Of a DNA stretch of 64,000 nucleotides, positions 53,078 through 62,650 are shown piece by piece; position 1 is the stretch's first letter; each line of letters opens with the position of its first letter. A program made the translations under genes and the position numbers. The stretch is from an uncultured Polaribacter sp. (GTDB lineage: Bacteria; Bacteroidota; Bacteroidia; Flavobacteriales; Flavobacteriaceae). The notes below the pieces were generated by a model. The model was not told the origin of the DNA and did no database searches. It saw nothing but the letters and a program-made list of their open reading frames with translations. Location: the NCBI RefSeq assembly GCF_947503875.1, contig NZ_CANNFH010000006.1, positions 1 to 64,000 of the forward strand, in the 5' to 3' direction.

Positions 53078-55987
53078 TTATTTAGTATTGTTATTGATTA
53101 GTTTCTGATTTACTTTATAAGAGGTTTCATAATAGCCTAATTTTCCATCTTCATTAATACTTTCTATGATAACTAACATTTCTCCAATATTATCATCGGC
53201 ATAAAACTCCACTTTAGCAGTTCCGTTTTTGTTTATTTTTAAATTGGGTTGCCAAAAAACGGTGGATCTTAAATCTGGAACTTCCCAGTCTTTTTTGGTT
53301 ACGTTTTCGTGTTTTGGAGCATAAAACTCTTTCTCAATTGAAAAACTTGGTAATGTATTTTTAAAGATGCCTTTTGTTTCTGTAATTCCAAATAATCCTT
53401 TGCCAGGGTAGGTATAAATATTTAAAAATGAATAATTGGGTGTTGCTATCGGAACTTGATCAAATACATCACTTAGATATATTGCAGGAAGTTTAGGGTT
53501 TTTAATAATTTCAACACTTTTAATTTCTTCAATTGGAATATTTTCTAGAATGGGATAATTTTCAATATGAACTGGTTTTCCATCTATAATTACAAACGTA
53601 AATAAAGACTCATCAACATGAGCATATCTAAATCTTTCACCATTAATTGTGGGAACTGGTTTTCTCGCATATGTAAAGTCAACTATAGAGAGAATTACTC
53701 CATTTTCTATTGAAAAACCTAAATCTGTTCCAATAGCTGGTACTGTTTTTACCTCATCATCCATAACCTGTGGTAATGGAATATCTATAATACTTATGTC
53801 ATCAGGAAACTTAAATAAAAGTAAGCTAAAAAGCCCAGACATCCATTTTTCATTTTTTTCTATTAACTTTTCGTTTTCAATAATAACATCAGGTTCTCCA
53901 TGTTCATCAGTCATTTTCTTTTGAATAGGAGATAGTATCCTTGTTTTAACAATAATTTCATCTAAAACAAAACCATTTTTATCTACACTAAACGGATTTT
54001 CTTTAACAAACCTTTTTCTATTTTCTTTTACATATATATTAAATTCATCTGCAAGTTGTAGCTTTTCTTGTTTTTCAAAATTTATTTTTAAAGGAGTGGG
54101 TTTATCTATAGCAATGGTCAATTCTTTCTTTCTTCCTTTATGGTTTTTAGTTTGTATTAAATATTTTAAATCGTCTTTAAAGACATCTTGCAAATCAAAA
54201 ATAAATCTACCCACACTATCTATAGTGGTAACATTAGCTTGAAGATTTTTTTTATCTAAAGTCATTAAAGTGAGTTCTATTGGTTTTTTACGCTTTCTTT
54301 TACGCTTTTTATACTGTTCAATAGTCCCAGAAATTTGCAAGTTTTTTTCAGGTTGTTTTTTAAAATAAACGTCTTCTTTTGTTGGTTTAAAGATATAATT
54401 TCGCCAACCTTGGGTTAGTAGTAAAGCATCCATTGCATAAAAACGATGTTTGTTTTGGCTATCAAAATAAAAATTAGGTTGCTCAATTTTTCCTTTTAAT
54501 TCAGATTCTAGTAAAAAGTAAGACAATATATTTCCCCTTTGCAATTGCATCTCACCCAGCTGTTTTTTGTTTAATACTAAAAAAGATGTATTTGTGTTTT
54601 TGCCGTCTTTAATATTAAGGTCAAAAGTAACTTTGTCTCGTTGTTTATATTCCTTTTTATCGGCTTTAGCATTAACGTTTAATCGATTGCTATTTTCTTT
54701 AAAATTAAAAACCAAGCGTTCACAAATCGGTTGGTTATTTTTGTTAAATACGGTAAACGTTACAATTCCCTCTGGGAATAAACTTTTCTTAAAAGCCATT
54801 TTTACCTTTTCGTTTATAAATTGCATTTTAGAGTTGAAATAAGTGATACCTCTCGCTTGCACTTTAACAAACAAACTATCAGTTTTAGAAAAGTTAGAAC
54901 GAACTAATAACTTAAAAAAATCTTGACTAGAATTTACTGTTAATACATATCCTTTTTCATATATTTTAGGCAATTGAAATTTGTAAGTAGTGCTTTTGTT
55001 ATTAAGAATTTCTGCATAATAAGTTTTGTTTTTATCAGGTTTTAATTGATAAAAGCCCATTCCTAATAGATTGCTTTTAAACTCAGTAACAATTAAATTA
55101 TTTTCATCTTTAATGATTCCTTTAACAGGAAGGCCTTCATTTTTATAATCTAAAGCTTTAAAAGCAATATTACTTGTTAGGCCATGCACTAGTTTGCCAC
55201 CTTCAGGAAAAAATTGTAAATCGATAAAATTTTTATCAATGGCTATGGTTTTACTGTGTGAATTAAAGGTGATAAAATTGTTGTTTTTAACTCGAATTGA
55301 ATCTAATTGAATATCAATTTTAGCTTTAACAGCACCATTAGTAAGCGGGTAGCTAAATGTGTATTCTTTGTTTTTATCTTCTTTAATTAATACCGAATCT
55401 TTTTTGCCATTAATAGTTAAAAGTACTTTTAGTTTTCCTTTAAATCTAGGGTTTATAATTTTTGGAAACACTTTTGCGGAAAGTTCTAATTGTTTGTTGG
55501 CTTTTTCTGAAATAACAACATTTCTAATTACTTTTTTATCATAAGCTGTTTTTGTGGGTTTGTAAATATCAATGTATTGTTTGTTTGTAAAGTTTTCTTT
55601 AAAATTTTTGTTCCATTTGGTGTACGCGCGTACCATGTATTTACCAGGTAGCAAAGGTTCTATGGTTTTTAGATCAAAAAAATTATTTCCAATACCGTTT
55701 TCTAATTTTAGGATTTTAGAAGCTATAATTTTTTCATCAAAATTAATAAGTTGTACGTGCAATACATTACTTAAAATTGTGTTTTTTTGGTTTATATTGG
55801 TTACAATTCCTTTAAACCATATATTTTGATCACTTGTAAAAATTGTACTGTTTAATTGTAGGTATATTTTTTCTGCGTATGCAATTTTATCAATATCTAT
55901 AGTATCTTTTTTAATTTGCGCTTTCGCGTTATTCTGCAGTAGGATACTAAAAGAAATAAATATATAATACAAGTAGGATTTTTTCAT
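53078..55987 (-). CDS. Large secreted protein with MG-like and TonB-plug-like regions
   Basis: A 969-residue protein starting with a signal peptide (KKSYLYYIFISFSILLQNNA); the ATG at 55987 is used because an upstream in-frame start would precede the signal. The N-terminal half has macroglobulin-like strands (EKIYLQLNSTIFTSDQNIWF, LLPGKYMVRAYTKW, FPEGGKLVHGLTSNIAFKA), as in alpha-2-macroglobulin/TonB-plug proteins of Bacteroidota. A region VDKNGFVLDEIIVKTR and later IPIEEIKSVEIIKNPKLP match TonB-dependent receptor plug motifs, but no barrel follows. Probably an outer-membrane or periplasmic receptor partner. Function unknown. Confidence 0.78.
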   Translation of the reverse strand: MKKSYLYYIFISFSILLQNNAKAQIKKDTIDIDKIAYAEKIYLQLNSTIFTSDQNIWFKGIVTNINQKNTILSNVLHVQLINFDEKIIASKILKLENGIGNNFFDLKTIEPLLPGKYMVRAYTKWNKNFKENFTNKQYIDIYKPTKTAYDKKVIRNVVISEKANKQLELSAKVFPKIINPRFKGKLKVLLTINGKKDSVLIKEDKNKEYTFSYPLTNGAVKAKIDIQLDSIRVKNNNFITFNSHSKTIAIDKNFIDLQFFPEGGKLVHGLTSNIAFKALDYKNEGLPVKGIIKDENNLIVTEFKSNLLGMGFYQLKPDKNKTYYAEILNNKSTTYKFQLPKIYEKGYVLTVNSSQDFFKLLVRSNFSKTDSLFVKVQARGITYFNSKMQFINEKVKMAFKKSLFPEGIVTFTVFNKNNQPICERLVFNFKENSNRLNVNAKADKKEYKQRDKVTFDLNIKDGKNTNTSFLVLNKKQLGEMQLQRGNILSYFLLESELKGKIEQPNFYFDSQNKHRFYAMDALLLTQGWRNYIFKPTKEDVYFKKQPEKNLQISGTIEQYKKRKRKRKKPIELTLMTLDKKNLQANVTTIDSVGRFIFDLQDVFKDDLKYLIQTKNHKGRKKELTIAIDKPTPLKINFEKQEKLQLADEFNIYVKENRKRFVKENPFSVDKNGFVLDEIIVKTRILSPIQKKMTDEHGEPDVIIENEKLIEKNEKWMSGLFSLLLFKFPDDISIIDIPLPQVMDDEVKTVPAIGTDLGFSIENGVILSIVDFTYARKPVPTINGERFRYAHVDESLFTFVIIDGKPVHIENYPILENIPIEEIKSVEIIKNPKLPAIYLSDVFDQVPIATPNYSFLNIYTYPGKGLFGITETKGIFKNTLPSFSIEKEFYAPKHENVTKKDWEVPDLRSTVFWQPNLKINKNGTAKVEFYADDNIGEMLVIIESINEDGKLGYYETSYKVNQKLINNNTK

Positions 55988-56441
55988 AACTAACTTTTTA
56001 GAAAGCAATTTTTTAAATTTACAAAAAAACAATTCTTTTTAAAGTGTTGTACTGAAATTAATTAACTGTTTTGAAAAAAAATATGAATTAAAAGAGTTTA
56101 CTAAATTTGGTGTTTAGTTTTACATAAACTTTTTTACAAATAAGTACTTATAAAAATTTCTGTAATAACACTAAATGAACTTAATTTTCACAAATTAGAT
56201 TTTTTAAAAAAAGTATTACAGAATTCGTAACAATTTATTTGTCAGGTGTAATAATAGTGAGCTACTTCTTTTAAAAGACATCAATAATTACAAGTAAAGC
56301 CAATTCTTTTTAGCTGTTTAATAATTAAAATATGAATAATATGTAATTTTAATGTTTATTTAATGTAAATAATTTATTTTTATGGTGTTTTTTGATTATT
56401 TTTTTAAGGAATTTATAACATTTAGAAGTTTTATTCCTTCG

Positions 56442-56449
56442 TATTTTTG
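56442..56449 (+). promoter_or_regulatory. -7 promoter element
   Basis: TATTTTTG, 42 nt ahead of the small secreted protein gene. The rest of 55988-56491 is very AT-rich with no gene. Confidence 0.5.
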
Positions 56450-56491
56450 CGGCAGTTTTAAAATAGACAAATAAAATAAATAAAAAACAAA

Positions 56492-56842
56492 ATGAATACT
56501 TTAAAAATTAAAACAGTAGTAGTAGCCTTTTTATTAGGGTTTAGTACTTTAGTAGCCGCATCAAATGAAGGGCCATCTTTTGATAAAAAGGAGGTAAAAA
56601 CAACAATTACAAAAGATGTACAAAAGCTTTTAAAAAATTCCGAATTAACTTTAGCTGATACAGAAAAAGCGACGGTAAAAATTATGATTAATAGTAAGAA
56701 CGAAATTGTAGTTTTATCTGTAGATACCAATAACAGTGCAGTAGATGCTTTTGTAAAAAGGAGATTAAATTATAAGAAAGTCTCTACTAAAACAGCTTCA
56801 GAAATATTTATATTACCAATTAAAGTGTTGGGAGCTAGATAG
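56492..56842 (+). CDS. Small secreted protein
   Basis: A 116-residue protein with a signal peptide (VVAFLLGFSTLVAAS) and a short domain ATVKIMINSKNEIVVLSVDTNNSAVDAFVKRRLNYKKV. The pattern of strand-helix-strand recalls TonB C-terminal-like or small periplasmic domains widespread in Bacteroidota, but I cannot assign it. It has its own promoter and terminator. Confidence 0.72.
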   Translation: MNTLKIKTVVVAFLLGFSTLVAASNEGPSFDKKEVKTTITKDVQKLLKNSELTLADTEKATVKIMINSKNEIVVLSVDTNNSAVDAFVKRRLNYKKVSTKTASEIFILPIKVLGAR

Positions 56843-56865
56843 TTTAATTGTTTTTTTAAAATAAA

Positions 56866-56907
56866 AGAGTCATATAAAAATCATATTTTTGTATGACTTT
56901 TTTTTGT
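56866..56907 (+). terminator. Intrinsic terminator
   Basis: AGTCATA/TATGACT outer stem with inner AAAAA/TTTTT pairing and a T run; 24 nt after the stop codon. Confidence 0.85.
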
Positions 56908-57074
56908 GTATTATTTTTGGTTTAACAATACTTAAATAGTCTTTTAAATTTGTAAGTTTAAAACAATATTTAAAGAATAATACTAATTTAGTTTATTTAG
57001 ACTTGCGCTGCGGAGTACTGCCGTTAATTGAACTTAAAAAGCTATAGAGTTTGACAAATTTTATAACGATAAAA

Positions 57075-57305
57075 CGTTTTTAGTTAAAAAGATAAAATCT
57101 AAAGCCGCTGTATTATACAAAAAGAGAGAAATTTAAACCTTTAAATAAGTGGACTGCTGCCCAAAGAAAATACATGCAAAAAGCAAATTAGTGCGTATCA
57201 AAATAGTTTAAAAAAGTTAGGTTTTGCATTAGAATCTAGAGTAGATATTAGTGCTATAATTTTAAAATTGCAAAAGGAATATAAAATACATAAACAACGT
57301 TAGAA
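57075..57305 (+). pseudogene. Degenerate coding remnant
   Basis: Between two terminators there are coding-like fragments in different plus-strand frames: KSKAAVLYKKREI before a stop, NKWTAAQRKYMQKAN before a stop, and QNSLKKLGFALESRVDISAI continuing to a stop near 57303. Frame shifts and stops separate them. I cannot name the source gene. The whole 56908-57366 stretch otherwise shows nothing. Confidence 0.4.
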
Positions 57306-57366
57306 TTAATAACACTATCAAGTTAAGAAGAAATTAAAACTAAACTGTTCTTTATCTTTGTATTAA

Positions 57367-57415
57367 ATAAAAAAATAACCATCAAAAACTATATAGTTTT
57401 TGAGGGTTATTTTTT
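57367..57415. terminator. Bidirectional intrinsic terminator
   Basis: AAAATAACC-ATCAAAAACTA paired with TAGTTTTTGAGGGTTATTTT; A/T runs on both sides. It serves the peptidyl-prolyl isomerase gene on the minus strand. Confidence 0.85.
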
Positions 57416-57433
57416 TATAACTTAATTTAATGT

Positions 57434-58366
57434 TTATTTCACATCCATTAACTCAACATCAAATATAAGTGTTGCATCTGGTGGAATTACACCTCCTGCA
57501 CCAGCAGAACCATAAGCTAAATCAGATGGAATTACAAAACGAGCTTTGTCTCCAACTTGTAATAGTTGTATGCCTTCATCCCATCCAGAAATAACTTGAC
57601 CAACACCTACATTAAAGTCTATTGGTTGCTTTCTTTTGTAAGAAGAATCAAAAACGGTACCGTCTAATAGCTGGCCTTTATAGTGTACAGAAACACCTGC
57701 ACCTTTAGTGGCTTTTTTACCTTCTCCTTTTTGTAAGATTTGGTAACGTAAACCACTAGCAGTTTCATCATAACCTGCAGCAACTTTGTCTAACATTTCT
57801 TTTTGAGCAGCTTTTGCTTCTGCCTCTCTCTTTTCTCTAGAACCTTCAAAAGTCCTAAACGCTTCTACCGCATTAAATGCTTCAGCATCTGTACCAACTC
57901 TAATAATTTCTACTGCTTTTAACTCATCTCCTTGTGCAATAGCATCTACCACATCTTGTCCTTCTATTACAGAACCAAAAACAGTATGTTTGCCGTCTAA
58001 CCAAGGTGTAGGTACGTGAGTGATATAGAATTGAGAACCATTAGTTGCTGGTCCAGAATTTGCCATAGCTAATTTACCAGGCGTATCGTGCTTTAAATCA
58101 GGATGAAATTCATCATCAAACTTATAACCTGGGTTTCCAGTTCCTGTGCCTTGTGGGCAACCACCTTGTATCATAAAATCTGGTATTACTCTATGAAATT
58201 TTAAACCATTATAATAAGGTGTTCCTTGGTCTTTTGCCGAGTTTTCTAAATTACCTTCTGTTAAAGCAACAAAATTACCTACTGTTCCAGGTGTTTTTTC
58301 GTGCTCTAATTGTACTAAGATATCTCCTTTAGGAGTATTAAATTTTGCGTAAATTCCGTCTTTCAT
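57434..58366 (-). CDS. Fused cyclophilin-FKBP peptidyl-prolyl isomerase
   Basis: A 310-residue cytoplasmic folding enzyme with two different isomerase domains. Residues ~1-165 are cyclophilin: YAKFNTPKGDILVQL, NFVALTEGNL, YNGLKFHRVIPDFMIQGG, GSQFYITHVPTPWLDGKHTVFG. After a charged linker (EKREAEAKAAQKE), residues ~200-310 are FKBP: GAGVSVHYKGQLLDGTVFDS, IDFNVGVGQVISGWDEG and IPSDLAYGSAGAGGVIPPDA. Active-site residues of both domains look intact. No signal peptide is present. Confidence 0.92.
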   Translation of the reverse strand: MKDGIYAKFNTPKGDILVQLEHEKTPGTVGNFVALTEGNLENSAKDQGTPYYNGLKFHRVIPDFMIQGGCPQGTGTGNPGYKFDDEFHPDLKHDTPGKLAMANSGPATNGSQFYITHVPTPWLDGKHTVFGSVIEGQDVVDAIAQGDELKAVEIIRVGTDAEAFNAVEAFRTFEGSREKREAEAKAAQKEMLDKVAAGYDETASGLRYQILQKGEGKKATKGAGVSVHYKGQLLDGTVFDSSYKRKQPIDFNVGVGQVISGWDEGIQLLQVGDKARFVIPSDLAYGSAGAGGVIPPDATLIFDVELMDVK

Positions 58367-58383
58367 TTTATTTTAATTTGGTT

Positions 58384-58439
58384 TTCTCGAGCGCAGTCGA
58401 GAGCTATTGTTTTATTTTATGTTCTCGACTGCGCTCGAA
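58384..58439. repeat. Inverted pair of TCGAGCGCAGTCGAGA elements
   Basis: TCGAGCGCAGTCGAGA (58387-58402) is met by its inverse at about 58422-58437, 19 nt apart, between two minus-strand genes. Each arm is also a near palindrome. The core CTGCGCTCGA also occurs in the tRNA-Gly tail repeats. It may act as a transcript-end hairpin or be a REP-like mobile palindrome. Confidence 0.65.
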
Positions 58440-58451
58440 CTTACATTTAGT

Positions 58452-58478
58452 TATTTTCTGAAAAATATCAGAAAAAAT
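58452..58478 (-). terminator. Possible terminator of the outer-membrane protein gene
   Basis: TTTTCTGA/TCAGAAAA stem just after the stop codon; A/T-rich flanks. Weak stem, so tentative. Confidence 0.45.
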
Positions 58479-58479
58479 A

Positions 58480-60060
58480 TTATTTTTTAGCGTTTAACAC
58501 AGACAAACTATATGTAAATCCTACATTTAAATTCGTAGAGTTTACGTTTCCATAGGGAGACCACATTTGCCCTAAAGAAGTGTTTAAATTAAAATTATCT
58601 GTAATATGATAATTAATACCTACACTAGGTCTTATTAAAACACCTATACCAGAATCTACACCACCACCACCAGCAACACCTGTTGCTGCCTCTGCAAAAA
58701 GTGAAAGTTTGTCTTTTACAAATTTATTAGATTTAATTCCTAAACCAAAAATACCATGCGCATAACCACCAGCACTGCCTAAATAGGCAAATGAGGCTTC
58801 TCCTGAAACATATACTCTTTCAGAAATATCGTAATTTATTTTTAAAGCTATTTGCTCTAAATCTCTATCAGGTCTATCTAAAATAGCAACATCAAAATAA
58901 GTTTGATTTTGTACACCAATTTGCACGCCTTGTGTTTTAATTGTTTTTAAAACTTCACCTGTTTTTGGGTCTTTTGTGCCACCACTTAAACCATAATATT
59001 TTAAACTGATACCACTTGTAATTGCCTCAAAGGTACCACCAATAGATCTATGGTAACCTCCATGAGCACTTATACCAAAATGTTCAGACATTCTTACATC
59101 AAAACCTGCACTTGGGTACATAGTTAAACCGTTTTCTGGAAAAATTCTACCACCAGCAACACCAAGTCCCATTTTGGCAAAGAAATTTACATATTTAGTT
59201 TCTATAAAGTTTCTACCAATACCAAAAAACATATCCATAAAACCTGCTCTTAAGCCACTATACATAGTATCTAAATGCGCATATAAAAATGTATTTGTAT
59301 TTACATAACGTTGATATTCAAAACCAATAATGTAAAGTGTTTGGTTTATAGGTGTTGTGTTGTTAAAGTTACCTAAACCATCGTTTCTGGTATCTCCTAT
59401 AGGAAAAAAGAAATCGAATTTTACTTGTTGTACACTTTTAACGGCAGATTTTCCCCAAAAAGGATCATCAGAAGCTACTATGTTGTAGGTTTCATGTGCA
59501 TTTTTATAAGAGCCAGCTCTTATAGTTGTGGGTATTTCTACAAAAAAAGATACATTTTCTCCTCCTTGAATGCCATCAAAAAAATCTACAATACCATATT
59601 GTACACCAAAAGAAGCATATTTAGTTTTATATTGCAAACCTGCATTTGGGTATAAGATAGCCCCACCATTTACCAAACTTCTAAATCCACCACCACCACC
59701 AAAGTGCACGTTAGCATCAAAGTATAAGTTTTTATAGATTGGTAAATTTACTCCTAAATTTACACCTAGAGTAAATAAACCGCCTTGATCTCCAATACTT
59801 GCTGCATGAAAACCAGCACCTGTATACAGCCAATCATTTAAAGGAATATTATAATTTAAACCTAAAAACCCCATTTTTGGTTTTAAATCGTAAGTAGAAC
59901 CATCCCCATATTGATAAGTAATGTCTGGTTGATTTATAATAATATGATTTAAACGAATTCCGTTTTTTAATTCTACAGTTTTAATATCATTTATAGTAAA
60001 ATCTTGAGAAAAGATTTGTAAAGTTGATAAAAACAGTAAAAATAGGATACTTTTTTTCAT
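58480..60060 (-). CDS. Outer-membrane beta-barrel protein
   Basis: A 526-residue protein with a signal peptide (KKSILFLLFLSTLQIFS). The body alternates glycine/aromatic-rich strands (LFTLGVNLGVNLPIYKN, FDANVHFGGGGGF, YPSAGFDVRMSEHFGISAHG) as in large barrels and ends with NLNVGFTYSLSV. Substrate is unknown. The ATG at 60060 is preferred over an upstream one inside prfC because it begins at the signal peptide; it lies only 1 nt after the prfC stop, so the genes are one transcript. Confidence 0.8.
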   Translation of the reverse strand: MKKSILFLLFLSTLQIFSQDFTINDIKTVELKNGIRLNHIIINQPDITYQYGDGSTYDLKPKMGFLGLNYNIPLNDWLYTGAGFHAASIGDQGGLFTLGVNLGVNLPIYKNLYFDANVHFGGGGGFRSLVNGGAILYPNAGLQYKTKYASFGVQYGIVDFFDGIQGGENVSFFVEIPTTIRAGSYKNAHETYNIVASDDPFWGKSAVKSVQQVKFDFFFPIGDTRNDGLGNFNNTTPINQTLYIIGFEYQRYVNTNTFLYAHLDTMYSGLRAGFMDMFFGIGRNFIETKYVNFFAKMGLGVAGGRIFPENGLTMYPSAGFDVRMSEHFGISAHGGYHRSIGGTFEAITSGISLKYYGLSGGTKDPKTGEVLKTIKTQGVQIGVQNQTYFDVAILDRPDRDLEQIALKINYDISERVYVSGEASFAYLGSAGGYAHGIFGLGIKSNKFVKDKLSLFAEAATGVAGGGGVDSGIGVLIRPSVGINYHITDNFNLNTSLGQMWSPYGNVNSTNLNVGFTYSLSVLNAKK

Positions 60061-60061
60061 C

Positions 60062-61657
60062 TTAATTATTCTTAAACTCACTTGTAAAATGCAGTTTTAC
60101 AGTTGGGTATTTGCTTTGGGTCATTTGTATTGTAAATGCAGAATCTGCTAAAAACACCAATTGCCCTTGTTTGTCTTTTGCTAAATAACGTTGTTTTACA
60201 CGTTTAAAGTCTTTAAACTCGTCGTTTTTAGCATCTTCAGGTTCTACCCAACATGCTTTATGTACTTGTAAATTTTCGTATGTACATTTTGCACCATATT
60301 CGTGTTCTAATCTGTATTGAATTACTTCATATTGTAAAGCACCAACTGTACCAATTACACGTCTACCATTCATGTCTAAGGTGAATAATTGCGCAACACC
60401 TTCATCCATTAATTGATCTAAACCTTTGTATAATTGTTTAGATTTCATTGGATCTGCATTATTCACATATCTAAAATGTTCTGGAGAAAAACTTGGTATT
60501 CCTTTAAAATTCAATTGTTCGCCTTCAGTTAAGGTATCTCCAATTTTAAAATTACCAGTATCATGAATTCCTACAATATCTCCCGGGAAAGATTCGTCTA
60601 CAATTTCTTTTTTCTCAGCAAAAAAAGCATTCGGACTAGAAAATTTTACTTTTTTACCGTTTCTAACATGTAAATAAGGAGAATTTCTTCTAAAAACTCC
60701 TGATACAATTTTTATAAAAGCCAAACGATCTCTGTGTTTAGGATCCATATTGGCATGTATTTTAAATACAAAACCTGTTAATTTTTCTTCTTTAGAATCT
60801 ACTAGACGTTCTTCTGCTTTTTTAGGTTGAGGTGATGGCGCTATTTCTATAAAAGCATCTAACAACTCTTTTACCCCAAAATTATTTAATGCAGAACCAA
60901 AAAATACGGGTTGTAATTTACCTTCTAAATACTGAGCGCTATCAAAAGTAGGATATACTTCACTAACCAATTCAACTTCTTCTCTTAGGGTTTCTGCGGC
61001 AGTTTCTCCTATAATTTCATCTAATTTAGGGTTTGCCAAATCATCAAATTCTATACCTTCAGATATTGATGTTTTGTTATCACCAGAAAAAAGGTTTAGT
61101 TTCTTTTCCCAAATGTTGTAAATTCCTTTAAAATCATAACCCATACCAATAGGAAAACTCATTGGTGTAACTGTTAAACCCAGTTTTTGCTCAACTTCAT
61201 CTAATAAATCAAACGCATCTTTACCTTCTCTATCTAATTTATTTATAAAAACAAGCATAGGTATGCTACGCATTCTACAAACTTCTACTAATTTTTCTGT
61301 TTGTGGCTCAACACCTTTGGCAACATCAATAACAACAATAACACTATCTACAGCAGTTAAAGTTCTAAACGTATCTTCTGCAAAATCTTTGTGACCAGGT
61401 GTGTCTAATATATTTATTTTTTTGTTTTTGTAGATAAAAGCTAAAACAGAGGTAGCTACAGAAATACCACGCTGACGCTCAATTTCCATAAAATCTGAAG
61501 TTGCGCCTTTTTTAATTTTGTTATTCTTTACAGCGCCTGCTTCTTGTATTGCACCACCAAAAAGTAACAACTTTTCTGTTAATGTGGTTTTACCAGCATC
61601 AGGATGCGATATAATACCAAAAGTTCTTCTACGTTCTATTTCTTTTAAAAAGTTCAT
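60062..61657 (-). CDS. prfC: Peptide chain release factor 3
   Basis: GTPase that removes RF1 and RF2 from the ribosome after termination. G1 is SHPDAGKTT (residues ~17-25), G2/G3 are seen in ERQRGISVATSV and LDTPGHKDFAED, G4 is FINKLDREGKD. The RF3-specific part includes PVFFGSALNNFGVKELLDAF and the C-terminal QYEVIQYRLEHEYGAKC. Length 531 is standard. A -7 element TATCTTTG (minus strand, 61675-61682) lies upstream. Confidence 0.96.
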   Translation of the reverse strand: MNFLKEIERRRTFGIISHPDAGKTTLTEKLLLFGGAIQEAGAVKNNKIKKGATSDFMEIERQRGISVATSVLAFIYKNKKINILDTPGHKDFAEDTFRTLTAVDSVIVVIDVAKGVEPQTEKLVEVCRMRSIPMLVFINKLDREGKDAFDLLDEVEQKLGLTVTPMSFPIGMGYDFKGIYNIWEKKLNLFSGDNKTSISEGIEFDDLANPKLDEIIGETAAETLREEVELVSEVYPTFDSAQYLEGKLQPVFFGSALNNFGVKELLDAFIEIAPSPQPKKAEERLVDSKEEKLTGFVFKIHANMDPKHRDRLAFIKIVSGVFRRNSPYLHVRNGKKVKFSSPNAFFAEKKEIVDESFPGDIVGIHDTGNFKIGDTLTEGEQLNFKGIPSFSPEHFRYVNNADPMKSKQLYKGLDQLMDEGVAQLFTLDMNGRRVIGTVGALQYEVIQYRLEHEYGAKCTYENLQVHKACWVEPEDAKNDEFKDFKRVKQRYLAKDKQGQLVFLADSAFTIQMTQSKYPTVKLHFTSEFKNN

Positions 61658-61674
61658 CTACAAAAATTGAGGTG

Positions 61675-61682
61675 CAAAGATA
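61675..61682 (-). promoter_or_regulatory. -7 promoter element of prfC
   Basis: TATCTTTG on the minus strand, 18 nt ahead of the start codon. Confidence 0.5.
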
Positions 61683-61847
61683 AGTTTTATTATATAATTT
61701 TTATAGCGTTTTTAGTGCTATACTCACAAAAAACTTAAGGTAGCTTTTACCTATTTTTTAAGATTAAATTTCTGAAATCGTAATTACTTCTTATAGCAGT
61801 AAATTTTAAGGAGATTTTACTTTTTCTTAAGGTGAAATAAGTAAATT

Positions 61848-62531
61848 TTATTCTAATATTTCAATAGTCATTCTAATATCTTCCATAGGCCATTCATCTA
61901 CACCAACTTTTACTTTAGATATTTTATTCATAGTATCAAAGCCAGCAATTACTTCACCAAAAACTGTATGTTCTTTGTTTAAATGATGGGCACCTCTTTT
62001 GCTATGTACCATATAAAATTCAAATGGGTTAGAAAGTTTATCAGGATTGTCTTCCCAATCTCTGGCAGCTGCTAAAGCACCATATTTGTGTTTTCTATTG
62101 CTTCTAAACTCTGGTTTTATTCTGTAATTACCATATAATCTGCGTTGTTTTAAAGTATATGTATCATCAGAATTACCACCTTGTATTACAAAGTTTTTAG
62201 CCACTCTGTAGATTTCTGTAGTATCAAAATATTTTATTTTAGTTAAAAAAATAAAATTAGCTCTATGCACAGGCACATCATCGTACAAACGTATTTTAAT
62301 ATTACCAAACCTTGTTTTTATAATAACCTTATTTTCTTTATTTGTCTTGCCATATGCTGTAAAAAAGGCTTCAACATTGCTTTCATTTAAACTGTCCCAA
62401 CGTTTTTCTACTTTTTTTTCTAGATTTTTTTGAGGATTTGTTGCCTTATTGTTTTTAATGGTTTCTTCTCCTTTGCATTGAAAAAGAAATACGCTAAAAA
62501 AGACAATTAAAAATTTTACAACTATTTTCAT
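61848..62531 (-). CDS. Cyclophilin-type peptidyl-prolyl isomerase lipoprotein
   Basis: A 227-residue isomerase with a lipoprotein signal (VVKFLIVFFSVFLFQCKG, cysteine at 19). The cyclophilin domain has IKTRFGNIKIRLYDDVPVHRANFI-type text, YRVAKNFVIQGGNSDD, and NPFEFYMVHSKRGAHHLNKEHTVFGEV. It should help folding in the periplasm, unlike the cytoplasmic fusion protein at 57434. The first catalytic arginine (YR) is present; the usual Q-F-F-I pattern is changed to EFYMV. A -7 element TATATTTG (minus strand) lies at 62555-62562. Confidence 0.87.
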   Translation of the reverse strand: MKIVVKFLIVFFSVFLFQCKGEETIKNNKATNPQKNLEKKVEKRWDSLNESNVEAFFTAYGKTNKENKVIIKTRFGNIKIRLYDDVPVHRANFIFLTKIKYFDTTEIYRVAKNFVIQGGNSDDTYTLKQRRLYGNYRIKPEFRSNRKHKYGALAAARDWEDNPDKLSNPFEFYMVHSKRGAHHLNKEHTVFGEVIAGFDTMNKISKVKVGVDEWPMEDIRMTIEILE

Positions 62532-62554
62532 GAAAAGATGATTTTTTGAGAAGT

Positions 62555-62562
62555 CAAATATA
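62555..62562 (-). promoter_or_regulatory. -7 promoter element of the isomerase lipoprotein
   Basis: TATATTTG on the minus strand, 24 nt ahead of the start codon. Confidence 0.5.
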
Positions 62563-62637
62563 AATCATCAACATAAAATAAAACGGAAATTTGATTTGTT
62601 TTAATTTTTTTTTATGATTTATTGCTACCTCATTTGC

Positions 62638-62645
62638 TATTTTTG
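62638..62645 (+). promoter_or_regulatory. -7 promoter element of idi, very close to the start codon
   Basis: TATTTTTG ends 5 nt before the ATG of idi, so the mRNA would be leaderless or nearly so. No clear -33 element at normal spacing. Confidence 0.45.
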
Positions 62646-62650
62646 TTAAA

